From Melitaea cinxia (taxonomy: Eukaryota > Arthropoda > Insecta > Lepidoptera > Nymphalidae): DNA of 64,000 nt. Where the stretch lies: NCBI RefSeq assembly GCF_905220565.1, contig NC_059402.1, positions 11,657,501 through 11,721,500 of the forward strand, read 5' to 3'. The stretch's first letter is position 1; each line of letters starts with the position of its first letter. A model generated the notes under the pieces. The model was not told where the DNA came from. It saw only the letters and a program-made list of their open reading frames with translations, and made no database searches. Position numbers and translations under genes: made by a program. Of the stretch, positions 42,301-56,300 are shown piece after piece.

Positions 42301-45300
42301 ACTGAAAAATGAGAATTTATAATCTGTATTTTACATTGAAAAGGAAATAGCCAAGTATAGGAAGAAATTCTGTAACATATTTTTTTACATAGCAATAAAA
42401 TTCAGGAATATAATTAAAAATAGACTTATGGTACTAATATTTCTGTGAAATAATCAAAAATACGAGTACAGAGAAACGATAAAGCTGCACACGGCAATTG
42501 AAATGCCAACTACACTTGTACGTATTACGTTACATTGTCAGTATTCGTCCAACCGTAGGACCTAAATTCTAACGTCCCCTGTGCACTTATTATCCTGACT
42601 TCAAAGTGACATACAGTGGTACAAAGCATTGTTCCTGCAGAAAAAAAAAATCGTTAGACTTAAAATTATTCTACCAGGATAAAGGAATATTTAGCGAGGT
42701 ACAGCAGGTTTCGTAGTTAAAATCCTATCTATAGTGAAGGTAGTGAAAATTCAATTACATTTTATCGCTTTTTTGAATTTCTCCCAAAATATAAGATCAC
42801 AATTAGTCTTACAACTTGATACCTTTTTTAGGGTAAATGCAAATTACAAATGCGTTATTGGGATTGTGCTTGTAATTAAATATCTGTTTCATCATCATCA
42901 TCATTACAGCCTTTACAGTTCACTACTGGATATAGGCCTCCACAAGTTTACGTCAAAAATAGCGTGAACTCATGTGTTTTGCCCATAGTCACCACGCTGC
43001 CAAATATCTGTTTAATAATAATAAACTAAAAATAATAATAACTCTTTATTCCAGAACATACATTTCATATTATTAAATACAATTTTTTTAATACAATTTA
43101 AAAAAAGACATTTTCAATTTAAAATTAAATACATAACGGTTGTTAAATTTTAATAGATATTGAAAGAAAGTAATTGATTAATATTAATAATTGATTAAAT
43201 TTATTAATAATTAATATGAATTGTAAAAATAGATTATATTAAAGATAATTTAGATTACTGTGTACTGGTCTCACGACCAATCTCTTGTCAAATATCCGAC
43301 ATTCACGTCCATCGTGGCTTTAAAAAACTTATTCTCTCGTAACAACTATCGATGCCATGTGTTAGCCATGTTATATATAAATCTAATCAGCGTCCAAAAA
43401 CTGTACAGATGGTGCACGGCAAACATTTCAGAGACACTGCAGACTTATGTGTAAATTTTCTTTATTTTTATACTTTTATCAATAGTAAGATTAAGGATGA
43501 GAAATAAATTTATAACAACTAAGGAGCGAAACGTCTAAGATATCGTGGATTTAATTTTAATGCTACGCTCGTATTGCAATGAATGGCAAATTGTACGTCT
43601 ATGATCAGAGGCTATTAAGATAAATTATATTCTCAGTTAATCTTTATCCCTCTTCACGAAGAGAAGACTTGCGATTAAAATAAAGTCTTTCTATTTTTAT
43701 AATAAACAGTATATAATAATATAATGTATAGATATAGCTACATTTGTTATACATTGCTCATACCAATAATTTGAATTATTTTGTCAAAACTTGATTTTTA
43801 ATTTTTACCCTCACTTAAAGCTTCTTTAGGAGAGATTGTTACTGATAATCCGCTTGTCTATCCTTTATAGCATATGGATTAATCAGTTATCACAAATCAT
43901 GGATCATTATGATGTAGTCTATTTAACTTTAATATAGCAATTGTAGGTTTAACAAAATATTATAAGACAAGGTTTTATTTGTTTTTTTTTTTAAAGTAAC
44001 TTCAAAAAAGTATTTTTATGTGCATTATAGTAATTATATATCCCACCAAAAACATTTTCATGTAAAATGTTGCCAAGACGAGATCATATGGCTCGCACTG
44101 TCAAAAAGTTACCAGATCTCATGTAGAGCCAAGCTTCTAACTCTACACGCCCTAACTCTACAAGCCCTAACTTCACAAACTCTAAACCTTAGTCAAAATA
44201 TGTGGCTTGGCCGTTTCGCTACCGTCACGTGAAGGTGAAATTTTTTTTCACTGTTTTTTACTTTTCTGTCATACAATAGTTCTATTAAAGAAAAAATAAA
44301 AAGAAGAAGAATAATTGATATACATATAATACAAATAAAAATAAAAAGAGAAAATTGTATTTATATAAATGAGACAGGAAAGTCGTCATCTACAACATCG
44401 GCAGCCGGTAGTAACGAAACGGCCAAGCCACATATTTTGACTAAGGTGTAGAGTTTGTGAAGTTAGGGCTTGTAGAGTTAGGGCGTGTAGAGTTAGAAGC
44501 TTGGCTCTACATGAGATCTGGTAACTTTTTGACAGTGCGAGCCATATGATCTCGTCTTGGCAACATTTTACATGAAAATGTTTTTGGTGGGATTTCACTT
44601 CTTTTTGTAAGTTGCTTATGACAATATTATAGTTGCATTTTACCTCCGACACATTTTATACCATAAATATCATCCAATCTTCACCATATTCGGTTTGAGC
44701 ACGCTGTTTTTGATTTTATGTTGAACTGATATGCAAACGGTGATCTCCACCAAAACTTAAATACCAAAATTACAAAATGTAAATTTTCGACATAAACTAA
44801 TAACCAATTTTTATTTTTTATGTATTTTATTACTATTATTCATAACAAGGAGTCCCTATATCAATTTTCAGACCTCTAGCATCAAAATTTACGGAAGTCT
44901 CATACAAACTTCCATCCCCTACTTTAAGGGGTTGGGGGGTAAAAGTTCCAAGTTTTAGAATTTTTTTGTTGTTTGTGTACTAATACTAGCTTACATACCA
45001 AATTTCAGCTTTCTAGGACTTCAGGAAGTACTCTAAGAATTTTGATGATCATCAGTGAGTGACGAAATCGGGGTTTTTTAGATATCAATAAAATCTAAAG
45101 TATAAAAGCTATGCAATTGAAACTTTATATGTTTAATAAGTTCACTATTGACATCATATCCCCAGAATTTTGTTTATCTAGTATAATCCAAACCCAAGTT
45201 ATGAGGGTTCAAAAAAACGACGAAGCACTTCGAGAAAAGATAGGTAGTGCTTTTCGTTTTTTTTTTTTTTTTGGTTCGTCTTTTTTTTTTTTGGTTCGTC

Positions 45301-48300
45301 TTGGCGGGGGCACTACCGTGCCCCCAGATAACTTTTTAAATATAGCAATTATAGGTCGAACAAAATATTATAAGACAAGGTTTTTTTTTTGTTTTTCAAT
45401 AACTTCAAAAAAGTATTTTTATGTATATTATAGTAATTATATATAACTTTTTACAAGGTGTACCGGTAAATTAATATATTTTCAATCCTTTTGTCAAAAA
45501 TACTTTTGTTTTATTGAATGATAATGTAAAAATTAAAGGCTTGATTTCGAGATAGATAAAATAAAATCAGGTATCCAAAATTTTCCAGAAAACGGATTTT
45601 ATTCAACAGTAAACATGCACCATAATATTATATCTTCAAAGAAGCCGTCCTAATCTAGGCAGACTTACCTAGAACTCTCGTAGACACATTGCTGACGTAT
45701 TTTATCTTCGCAAACTAAGATTCTTGCTTTTACGTTTAGGTTAAAGATATTTTAAAATATTTTTGGATAATAAACGTGTCTTCGGAGAAAAAAGAATGAA
45801 AAAATATCGCAATGAGAATTTTCGTCGAATGTCACGTATTCAATACAAAATACGATTTGTTCGAGTACTTATTTACATTTCATGCTATACTGGGCAACGA
45901 ATGAACAAGATAACTGTTTCTGTTTGAAATCTTTGAAATTGAGAACCTTTAACATTTAGAATCCTATCATAAGCAAATACCTATGGTAAGAATGTAAGGA
46001 TTTCAAATACATATTTGCGAAACGATTAAATTAATCAAGGTATTGTAGAGTTAGTAGACATCGGTTTCAAAGAATTTACAAGACGTGTAGCTCCTATTAA
46101 CAATGCCTCTAGAATATTCTAACAACAATTTGTAAGTTATTTTAGAACGTTCTTGAATTTGAAATTTGAATGTGCTTTTTTAAGGATTGATCAAAATTAT
46201 CTAGCTGAAACGCATAAAATAATACATACACATTTAATTGCTTTAAAACTAGTATTACAATTATTTATTAATTCTTAATTTGTAAACAATATTTTCTAAA
46301 AGTTTAAAAATTGATACGTTTCCAATCAACATATTTCTTTTCATACCCATAAATCAGTTCATCGCCGCAATAATATTGACTGTTTGTTAAATAAAAAATG
46401 AAAAAATAGAAAAAAATTAAAAAAATGACAATTGATAGAAGTGTTGTTATGATTAACAAACTTGTATAAAAATAACGAAATTCTTAATAATAATAAATAT
46501 TCAGAAATAATAAAATTTAGGTATAACCATTTCAAATAAAAGTTTAGGTACTGTAGTGTGGGTCTTAATAATACTTAAAAACTAAGAAATTATTTGAAGA
46601 TTTATACTCATTGAATTTACTAATTTAAAATTGTTAAAATGAAACATAACATAACCTTAGTGCCAAGTATGACAGACTAGTATCAGTAGTAGGAATTTAC
46701 AACTACATTTTTTGCTAACGTCTATTAATTAATTAATTATTTTATATATTTATGTATCTCTAATAAGACTAACTTGGGAGCATAGGCTAGAATATTACGC
46801 TCCAGCCTGTACTATCCCACTGCTGGGCATAGGCCTCTATCCCCATGTAAGTAAGAGAAGGAGCTTAATCCACGACGCTGCTCCAAGAGGGTTGGTGGAT
46901 ATTCCCTACTATGAGTAACGATCGCTATCAGTTGAACATGATAACAACTGGGATCGACAGATTAACGTGCTCTCCGAGGCACAGACGGGAGACCCACAAG
47001 GATTGCACAAACACCCAGATCACGCATTAATATGCGTGATCAGAATGTGAAGAGTGTGCATAATATTATATTAGAGCAGATACAAAACACATGAATTTTA
47101 AATTTACATTGTTAATAAAATTCACAAATTTTAAATTTAAAATCAACACAATACAAAGTTAACAACTTAAGAACTAAATATTTACAGATAGTTTTGGTAT
47201 AAATCATGTCCGCGTGGAAAGTTAAATAATAATAATACAATAATAATATAATTAAATACAAAGTTAATAACTTCTTTATATAACTTTGATATTTAATTTC
47301 TAATTTTACCAAGCCATTGATCAATCAGTCCCGTGACCTTAAGAGTCTAAAAATCACGTTAATCTCGCAAATCGCCTTAGACCCTAAATTCATTTAATGG
47401 GCAACGAATTATCATCGTAAGCCAAGTTTGGAAACAAATTTAGACATATTCATCATCTTGATGATTACCGAAGATGATACAATAGTATTTTTTAGAAATA
47501 AATATTTTTATCCATCGACCTAGTAAGCTCGTTGCTTGATTTTTACTTTTACAGTATCAAATAAAATACTTACAAATTTAAGTTCTAACTTATAAATATT
47601 TGATAACGTTTTTATAGAGCATAGCTTGTTTATAGATTTTTATTTTATGACTAGCTGTATTCGCTACTTCGTCTGCGTGGAATAGTGATTATACATGTTA
47701 AACGTGATTCTTTAAATTGGCTTAACTTATTTATTTATGAACCGATTGACATGAAACAAACACTTAATGTTAAGCTAAGCTTGCCATAATATATAAGTAA
47801 AATCCACACTTAAATCGGATAAGCCGTTTCTGAGATTAGCGTGCACAAACGCACAGACATACAGACAAAAATTCTGACAATCATTGTTTTGGATGCTATT
47901 TGCGTTGATAAAGGTTCCAATAATATTTTTTCTCATATATCTTAAATGTACAGACAGCGACCCGTGACATTTTTATTATATGTATTGATAAAGCAATAAC
48001 CGTAGTAATTTATTCGTATTAAGGAATAAAAGCTAAAAAAATCACAGATTTCTATTCTAACTTCGTAGTTGGTTTAATTAAAATGCAAAAGAGTTAACTG
48101 TTAAATTTATTACTAAGGGGTCACTTTAAGGTGCACGCTTTAATAATAAAAACTATCCTCTCTGCGCATAATGCAAGTTTTAAGACTTAATCCGAGGAAA
48201 CTTGACGATAATTGAGCAGAGTTCAGAAACTGTAATAGAATTTTTAAACAGATATGACGTTCAGTTTGACAATAGATTTAGTTGGTTAACATTTACGTTA

Positions 48301-50309
48301 CTAGCTTGATTTTGATTTAAGCAGAAAAGTGTAAAACACTTTTCGAATTTCAAGAATTTCTATTACTTATAGTATATTATTTATATTAAAACAAAGAAAT
48401 ATTATTTCAACATATGGCACTATTTAAAACTGTTTATAAACGAAATCAATAACCTTAACTTTTCGCTTCAGCCTGTAATATCCCACTACTGGGCATAGGC
48501 CTCTTTCTCAATGTAGGAGAAGGGTCAGAGCTTAATCCACCATGCTGCCCCAATGCGGGTTGGCGGATGTATTCCTTACTATGAGTAACGATCGCTATCT
48601 GGTGTACATGATAAAAACCGGGACCGACGGCTTAACGTGCTCTCCGAGGCACGGTGGGGAGACCCACAAGGACTGCACAAACACCCAGACCACGGCAAAC
48701 ACCTGTATGGCCAATACAAATGTTTGTCATGTGCGGCGATCGAGCCCGCAACCGCCAGCGCAACAGGTACAATCCATGGCTGTAACCGTTGCGTCAACGC
48801 GGCGTCTAAGAAACAAAGAAATATTATTTCAACATATGGCAATAATTAAAACTGTTTATAAACGAAATCAATAACCTTAACTTGAACATGTCTAAGTCCA
48901 CTATTACTAGTTTTAACTAGAAAAACCGCTCGGTTTTAATGCATTTAATTTCTATATATTTCTTATTTATTACGTTGGTATTTTACAGTTGCAAATATTG
49001 ACGTGCTATTTCAATGTACAATCTTATTTATCAAAAAAAACTTCCTTAAAAGAATTTTAGATTAGCGCTTTCAAGCAAAATAAGTACATCTCTTCAGCTT
49101 TGTTTTACGAGAAGGAATAAGTCTTAAGAGTTTTATTTTTGTTCTTCAATCGTGGTATTATAATGATAATCCACTTTAAAATTAAACTGTTTTGCTTTCA
49201 TATTTCCTTCTTAAATATTATTATAACAAATGGTCTTTGTACGTGTATTTTTGTTTCACGAATTCTACTTATTAACCGACTTTCAAAAAAGGAGCAGGTT
49301 CTCAATTCGATTGTTTTTTTTTTTAATGTAGTTTCCCTCAGAAAATTTTAATGGGTGTACCGATTTTAATGAATTTATTTTTTATCGAAAGCTGATGCGT
49401 GTTATGTGGTCTCATTTAATTTTTATTGAGATCTGACAAGTACTCTTCGAGTTCTAACGATGTGTAATTAGTTGAATATTTTTTTCGTCGACCTACGTTG
49501 TAATAATAATAATACATTTTATTGTACATCATTAAAAGAAACAACAACAACAAAAAAACGTTGTATTATACCGAATAACTTTTAACTGGGTTTTCCGATT
49601 TTGACAATTTTTATTTTAATCAAAAGTTAATGCTTGTCATGTAGTTTCGTTTAAATTTGATGGATATCTGAGAACTACTTTTTGAGTAAGCTTCGATAAC
49701 GCCGATTTACTTGACTATTTTGCATCTACTTACGTTGTATTACTTGTCGATGTAATTGAAGTCGGTTTTTTTCGTTTGCGAGCAAACACAATTATTTTAA
49801 AGAGACCGTTCAGGTCAATATTCAAAAATAAATTTAGCTTTGGAATCTAGTTATGAATCTAAACTAAGATGACCCAGTAGCTTATAATCAATACTTGTTA
49901 GTATATTGAACACTCATATCTTAGCGAGAACCAACTATTTTTTAAGACTCATTTTTTAGTTGAGTGTTGACAGTGGAGGATATAATCGTTAGAAAGACAA
50001 TTTATGTTTAGGTCTATGTCACTGTTACTGATTATTATAGTAATAATTATAATTGTGTTTGCTCGCAAACGAAAAAAAATGACTTCAATTGCATCGACAA
50101 GTAACACAAAGTAAGAAGACGTAAAAAAATAATAAAAGCATTAGTCGTCACTACGATTTTCGAGGGTTTCCCTCGATATCTCTAGGATTCCATCATCAGA
50201 TCCTGGTTTCCTTATCATGGTACCACACCTGGGATATCTCCTTTCTAGAAAAAAAAAAGAATTATCAAAATAGGTTCATAAATAACGAAGTTTTCCCCGA
50301 ACATACATT

Positions 50310-50377
<68 letters not shown>

Positions 50378-53300
50378 GGTCGATTGAGTAACCGACTCCT
50401 TTGTTGAAGTCGTTTAAAAAATCAACATATAATTGCAAAAAACAAAATTAAAATTATCAAAAAAAAAATTGCCCATATTCTAAATATTTTCGAATGAAAA
50501 TAAGTATAATAGCATATTATATATAATTAAATTGAATTTTAATAAACAAAAAAGATAAATCACTCAGGTTGTGTATATATATATACCCTACTCGTTAAAT
50601 ATAAAATTTTATTATGCTCCGTATAATTTTATTAATATGTTAATATTCTATAAAGTCGCTGAAGGTAGGTTTATTCCGATATTCGATTTAGATTTAATCT
50701 AATAACTAACGGGATAGCTATCGATTAGCATATTACTAAATTATGGAATTTTCTGACGAGTATCACGTTTTGTATGATATTGATTTAAAACATAGTCTTA
50801 TGAATTTCGAATATATCTTTTGTGCCTTTTTAAGTTGTACTTAACAAACATAGAGTATATTTTTTTACACAATTGAAATCATATTAATCGTTACATAAAT
50901 TTGAATTATTTCATTTTACTCCGAAATACATCATATATATGGATGTAACTGTAGATTCATATTTTTTACAGTTTCTGTAGTCTTTCATGCTATTTCTAAA
51001 TCACGAAATAATTATAAACTTTTCACTTGTTTTTTTTTTTTTTTTTTAATCTTAAATCATTAATTTAAATATATTTTACCGGACTATTACGTAGCATAGA
51101 ATTGCTTAGCCATAGCCACAATTCTGAATTTATCGCTGTCGTAACGATCCTAGTTTTGGAGAGCAATCGGTTAATTGGCAATATTAATCTAACTCCTAAT
51201 TGATATCTTATTAATGCTGTATTTGACATACAGGAAACGACTGCACGATACTTTTATAATTATTATAAGCTATTTAAGCTTAACGAAAATGTATAATATT
51301 TTCTTCATAGTATATATACATATTATACATAGTACATACCGACATATTTGAAAAGTTACAAAAAATCCTGATTATGAAATTTATTTTTAGCAACTATGAT
51401 ACTAATATGAGTACTCAAATTTTTTATGCAGAATGTATGATAATAGACGAGAGAAAATTCGGATTATCATACTGTTTCATTATCACCGCGACATAATTTG
51501 GTTTTCGAGCGAATGTAAATATTATATCGTGTCCAATTGTGTTAGTTTGGTTTTGGTAAGTAAATATTATTATGAAACAATTTTTCGAATCATGAAATAA
51601 AATAATATTTTGCTATATAATTGCCTATAATTTATTTTAACATTTTTCCATTTCCTACGTAGCATGGTATGAAGGTATTTCAATCATAAAAAAAAAACAA
51701 ACAAATATTATTTTCATTCCATAAAGTGTTCCGTTTTAATTGGTATAAAAACAATAGTCCATTACCGTTCCATTAATTTCCGTGCAATCAACTTACAATC
51801 AAAATAACTTTGAATAAAACGACCTTTATGAAATACATATAAAATAAATTATCTTCCTCAAAGTTACAAAAATTCCAACAATTCAAAATATGTTTTGGCT
51901 CATTTGAAACGGTTGTAATTTTGGTCAATTCTTAACAGTCGCGTGACTACGTTTCAGTAAACTTTCGTAGAGTTAAACGATCCGTTACAACGTTAGTCGT
52001 TTAAAATTTGTAATTTTATTTCGAGATAGTACCTAAGCGTCCTGTTTTATGAAAAAACTTAGCGTAAAGTTATATTACTTAATGATTTTTTTTATGTTCA
52101 TTCAAAAACTAAAACAATATTGTACAGTATTCTGATATTTATTATTATATAATAGTTATTACATAAATCTTGACCGTTGTGAATTGTATATAATGAATTA
52201 TACACTCATTGAAATATATTGTAGACATACACTAATGCTTGGTAGATTTTAATTTAATAGAAGCTTTTAATTTCACTTACTATATAAAATGTATGTATGT
52301 GTCATCGATGTATAATACTATCATTTATATAATAATAATACTATCATTTTATCAAAATAAGCTAAGAATCAAGTCATTTCAATAATCGTAATCGGGCTCG
52401 AAGGCTAACATAAATTACAAAGGCGCTTATTGGAAATTGTAATAGATATTCCGGTGCTTAAACGATATGGTGCGCAGGACGTATGCTGTCTTCTGGACCG
52501 TTGCTTTCAATATCCTCGGCGGAGCGCCCGCGACTGTGGCTGTCAGTTTGCATTGCTGCATGCAGCGCCAGACGACGTAAACCAGGGCAGCTAGCGGAGT
52601 CCTGCCCGCGCTAGGACGCGGGCTTGCCCTCACTGCCAATGCCGGTGTGCCGGTTGCGACCACCAAGTAAGCTGTAGCACGCTTACTAGTGTGTTCCGAT
52701 TTACAAGCCGCGTCACGTTACACGTATTTGCTATTCCAACACGCACGCTCAAAAATTGTATGGTTTTGCACAGGCAGTTCTCATCACTATTGGATTTTTT
52801 ATGATTACTCATGGTTTTGCTATCAACACCACAGGCGTGCTGTTCAAGCTGACTTTAATTACTTTTTTTGAATTTAAATGCGCAGCTTTTTGAATTTTGT
52901 ACACTTTTTTGACTTAGGGACTTGGATATGCAAAATTCGTTTTGTTTTATGTACGTAGTGTCTTTCACAATGTTTTTGTGGTTCTATTATTTAGTGGTAA
53001 CAAAACTTGAACTTTTGATTGTTATCGTGTCGCCGCTTGATGTATATCATGTTTAATTGAGAAATCTATACTCAAACTTTGGTAGAAGAATCTTTCAAGA
53101 ATTTATATTCTTCGCTGTATCCAAAATGGTAAAAATTAGCTTCGTTATAACTTAGAAGTTATCGTCGTAATTTATTTTAGTTATATATTTGAACACGATG
53201 CAGTTATGGTGAAAGATTATATACACATGTATCTATAACGTGTAACCTTTTATGGTCTTGACTGTTTCTTGTTATTGGGTTTTATTATTTAATTCACTGT

Positions 53301-56300
53301 ATAAATTCACTTCGGTGTATACAATGTGTGTAAAGAATGATGTTTATAGTAAAAATGTTTGTAATCCATCAAAACAGACGTAAAAAAATATTAAAATCAC
53401 TTCAACACGAACGTGACTGGCGTGCACTTTGAAGTTACGAACGGCGTTGCATTTCCAGCGTATCATATTGTCGCGACTTAAGCACACGGCACTTTATTTA
53501 TTTTTTTATTTTTTTTTTGTCATCATGCTATGTTTTTTTTTTAATTCTTGCCGCTTTGTTATATTCCACGAAACACGGCCTAATAAAACACCACTTGCAT
53601 TTATAATGTAAATATAAAAAAATTAAAAGTTTTATTCGTGCAATTACGTATAAATATAATAATAATAATAATAATAAATATTTTATTTAGATGAAGATTA
53701 CATTATGAGGAAAATAAGTTATAAGTAATTTTTACACAAAGTTTTTTAAACAAAGTTTGACAACGTATATAACAATATGTTTTATATTATCTGGATTTCA
53801 TTTAATCTCATAATACCTTCGATTAAGATGTTCCTTAATTATATTGATCGTCTTCTACGACTAAAATCAAACTCCAATTATTGCATTTCTGGAACTTTAG
53901 AAAATCTTTAAATGAGTTTTAAATTTCGTCGTAATGTCTGTATCCCCTCGAGTTAAAAGTTTCTAAAGTATAATGCTGGCTCTTTAAGTTAAAATAGGAA
54001 CAATAATACAAGCGAAACACAAACACGCTCACACTTTGCAAATAACTTAGATAATGCCAAAACTATTTTATCGTATATATACATATTTTTTTGGAATTAA
54101 AACTTTTAAATGATTTTTTTATATAACGAAGCAAAAAAATTAATAATTTCGATAGCTTTACTGACTGTTTTAGACTTAATTTAATATTTAATCTATGTAA
54201 CTTAAAGTAATTTATGAAGACAAAAATCAAAAATTACCAAATACTTTTAATATAATATAGCTTTAAAACTACACAGCAGAGTGTATCTATTTGGTATTAA
54301 CTTCAAATTAAAAAAAAGAAGATTATATTTATCATTTCAAATATACTGGAATATGTAATTTTAAACAAAATACCAATAGAAATGTAATATTAAATTTATT
54401 ATCACCGAACTTCTAAATGTGACCTAAAAATAAAAATAAAAAATACAATATCATTTTTGAGAATGATTTTTTATATGGAAAAAAAAATCTTATTTCATAC
54501 ACATTTTATTACATAACATTTAGCGATGAAGTTTTTCTTCCTACACACTAACTCACAGATCGCGTGTTTTCAATGACAACTCTGTCATGCTTTGAGTAGG
54601 TATCGTGTATTTTTCGGGAATATGGACTCTATTAACTTTGTGAATAATTAACATTATTTTACTAGGGTGGTAAAGGCTTGGTACGCAAGCATAAAATTTT
54701 GGTGGTCGATAAGCTACGAGTTTTACTGTCATCATTAAAAAAATATATAATGTAGTCATTCCGATGTAATATTTTATAATAACAAAGTTATTGAAAGTTA
54801 AGAACGTTAGACAGAATTCGATAAACACAGAGAATACGAATAGAAACAAAATTGCATGAAAAAATATATTATATTTGATGGGTACACAAAAACCTTCAAT
54901 TATTTTACTAATATGATTTTAAAAAAAATACTATTATTGATTAAAGCATTAGAAAAGTAATATAACTGCCTTTCATAATGCAGATTATATATCTATTAGT
55001 TGATGGCATGTAAATAAAGTAAATGATCTAATTTACTGGAACAAAGTTGATGACAAATTTTTAATATACTTTTTAAACTTGTATATGCGAAATTTAATCG
55101 TTTAATTTTTTTTATAACTATAGCAAAGTTATTCCTTAAAGTTACTTATAAGGAAAACAGAAAGTAATTTGTTTTAGAAACCTCAAAACAGTTTAAAAGA
55201 TAATTTTATTTCAAACTTCGTTACGAATACTGTAATAATATCTTAAAATATTTTCATTAAAACAAAAGTGCTATAATTTTAACGTTTCCTCAGATTTTCG
55301 TTCCTAAAGTCATAAATGTCAAGCCGTCGATATTTATTAACGTTTAATGGAATTAAATTTGTTTGACGCTAATGTTATTTGTTTTTGATTTTCTGAGTTC
55401 GAGTGAATGCTCTAAATTATTAATATGTTTCTAACGATAGTATTGAAAAAAATATTTATGCCTTTCGAAGGCGCGTGAAAGAATTTTTTCCATTCAATAA
55501 AAATAAGCACGTTTGCTAATGTTTACAGGAAAATAAAAATCCATTAGTGCATGTTTATTAAATTTTCCTTCGGTTTCAGCACATGCGCTGGTCGCACACA
55601 CACACACAGAGCCTCGAGTGTGAGGAGCGTCTGTTAGCGCGGTGCAATCGCCCGCGCGTCAACTCTGCCATCTTTGTATCAGCCGAACCAACAAGCTTCG
55701 CCGGCTTTGATCCAGGGGAATTCCTGAGGCGACACGGATCTCAATCGAAATTGTGTCGTAAAGCAAGGTAAGTAAACGCTATTGTTGGATATAGCTTAGA
55801 TATGGATTCCAGATTTTATTTTCGATGATGTCTTCTTTTATGAGTTGCAAGATTTTAGATTACTTTGTGACTTTCGTAGCAGAGAATGTAAAGAATCTTC
55901 GTGATGGGTATGTTGTAATAATAGCGAAACAGTGTTTATTTTTGTATAGATATTTTAGGGTATTATAAAATTGCAATGCTGATGTTTTTCACGTAAACAT
56001 TTTTATTCTTACACTCTAGATCTATAAAAATAAAATAAAATTGCTTACTATAAAAATAAAACAAAATATCTATATATTCATTTAAATACCTATATCAATA
56101 TATTTATATTTCTACCTGTTACGATTGCCAAATAACTTTAATTTAATATTTAAATCCCATTATAATACTATTATTAAGTATTAAAATAAAGTTTATAACC
56201 ATTATTTTTTTTTTTAAGAAAATGGTAATAATCGTTTAATATAATTTAAACATGAATCATGCATCATAAATATTTGTATTAATAATTTTATTAATTAAAT

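Larger units (their letters stand above)
28887..55579 (+). other. Intron 4 of the FN3 gene (26.7 kb)
   Basis: GTAACT donor to GGTTTCAG acceptor. Recognised contents are listed separately. I see nothing that stands out in 28.9-29.99, 30.47-33.44, 33.63-34.97, 36.32-37.35, 38.6-40.67 (except a hairpin at 39394), 41.16-42.87, 43.02-43.92, 45.45-46.79, 47.05-47.65, 47.99-48.38, 48.89-49.27, 50.42-52.43 and 52.77-55.58 kb. Confidence 0.7.

Noticed and set aside
43926..45443. LTR retrotransposon with 113-bp LTRs
   Set aside because: The direct repeats are too short and lack TG/CA ends, and there is no gag or pol sequence between them.
48542..48874. ORFs of 110, 87 and 70 codons
   Set aside because: They lie in the SINE, which is GC-rich and therefore open in several frames. 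The same holds for ORFs at 5731, 15966 and 20698.
54553..54849. 98-codon - strand ORF with a hydrophobic start and AYRPPKFYACVPSLYHPSK
   Set aside because: No family recognised, no splice context, AT-rich; the hydrophobic half is what AT-rich chance frames give. Left out of the annotation.
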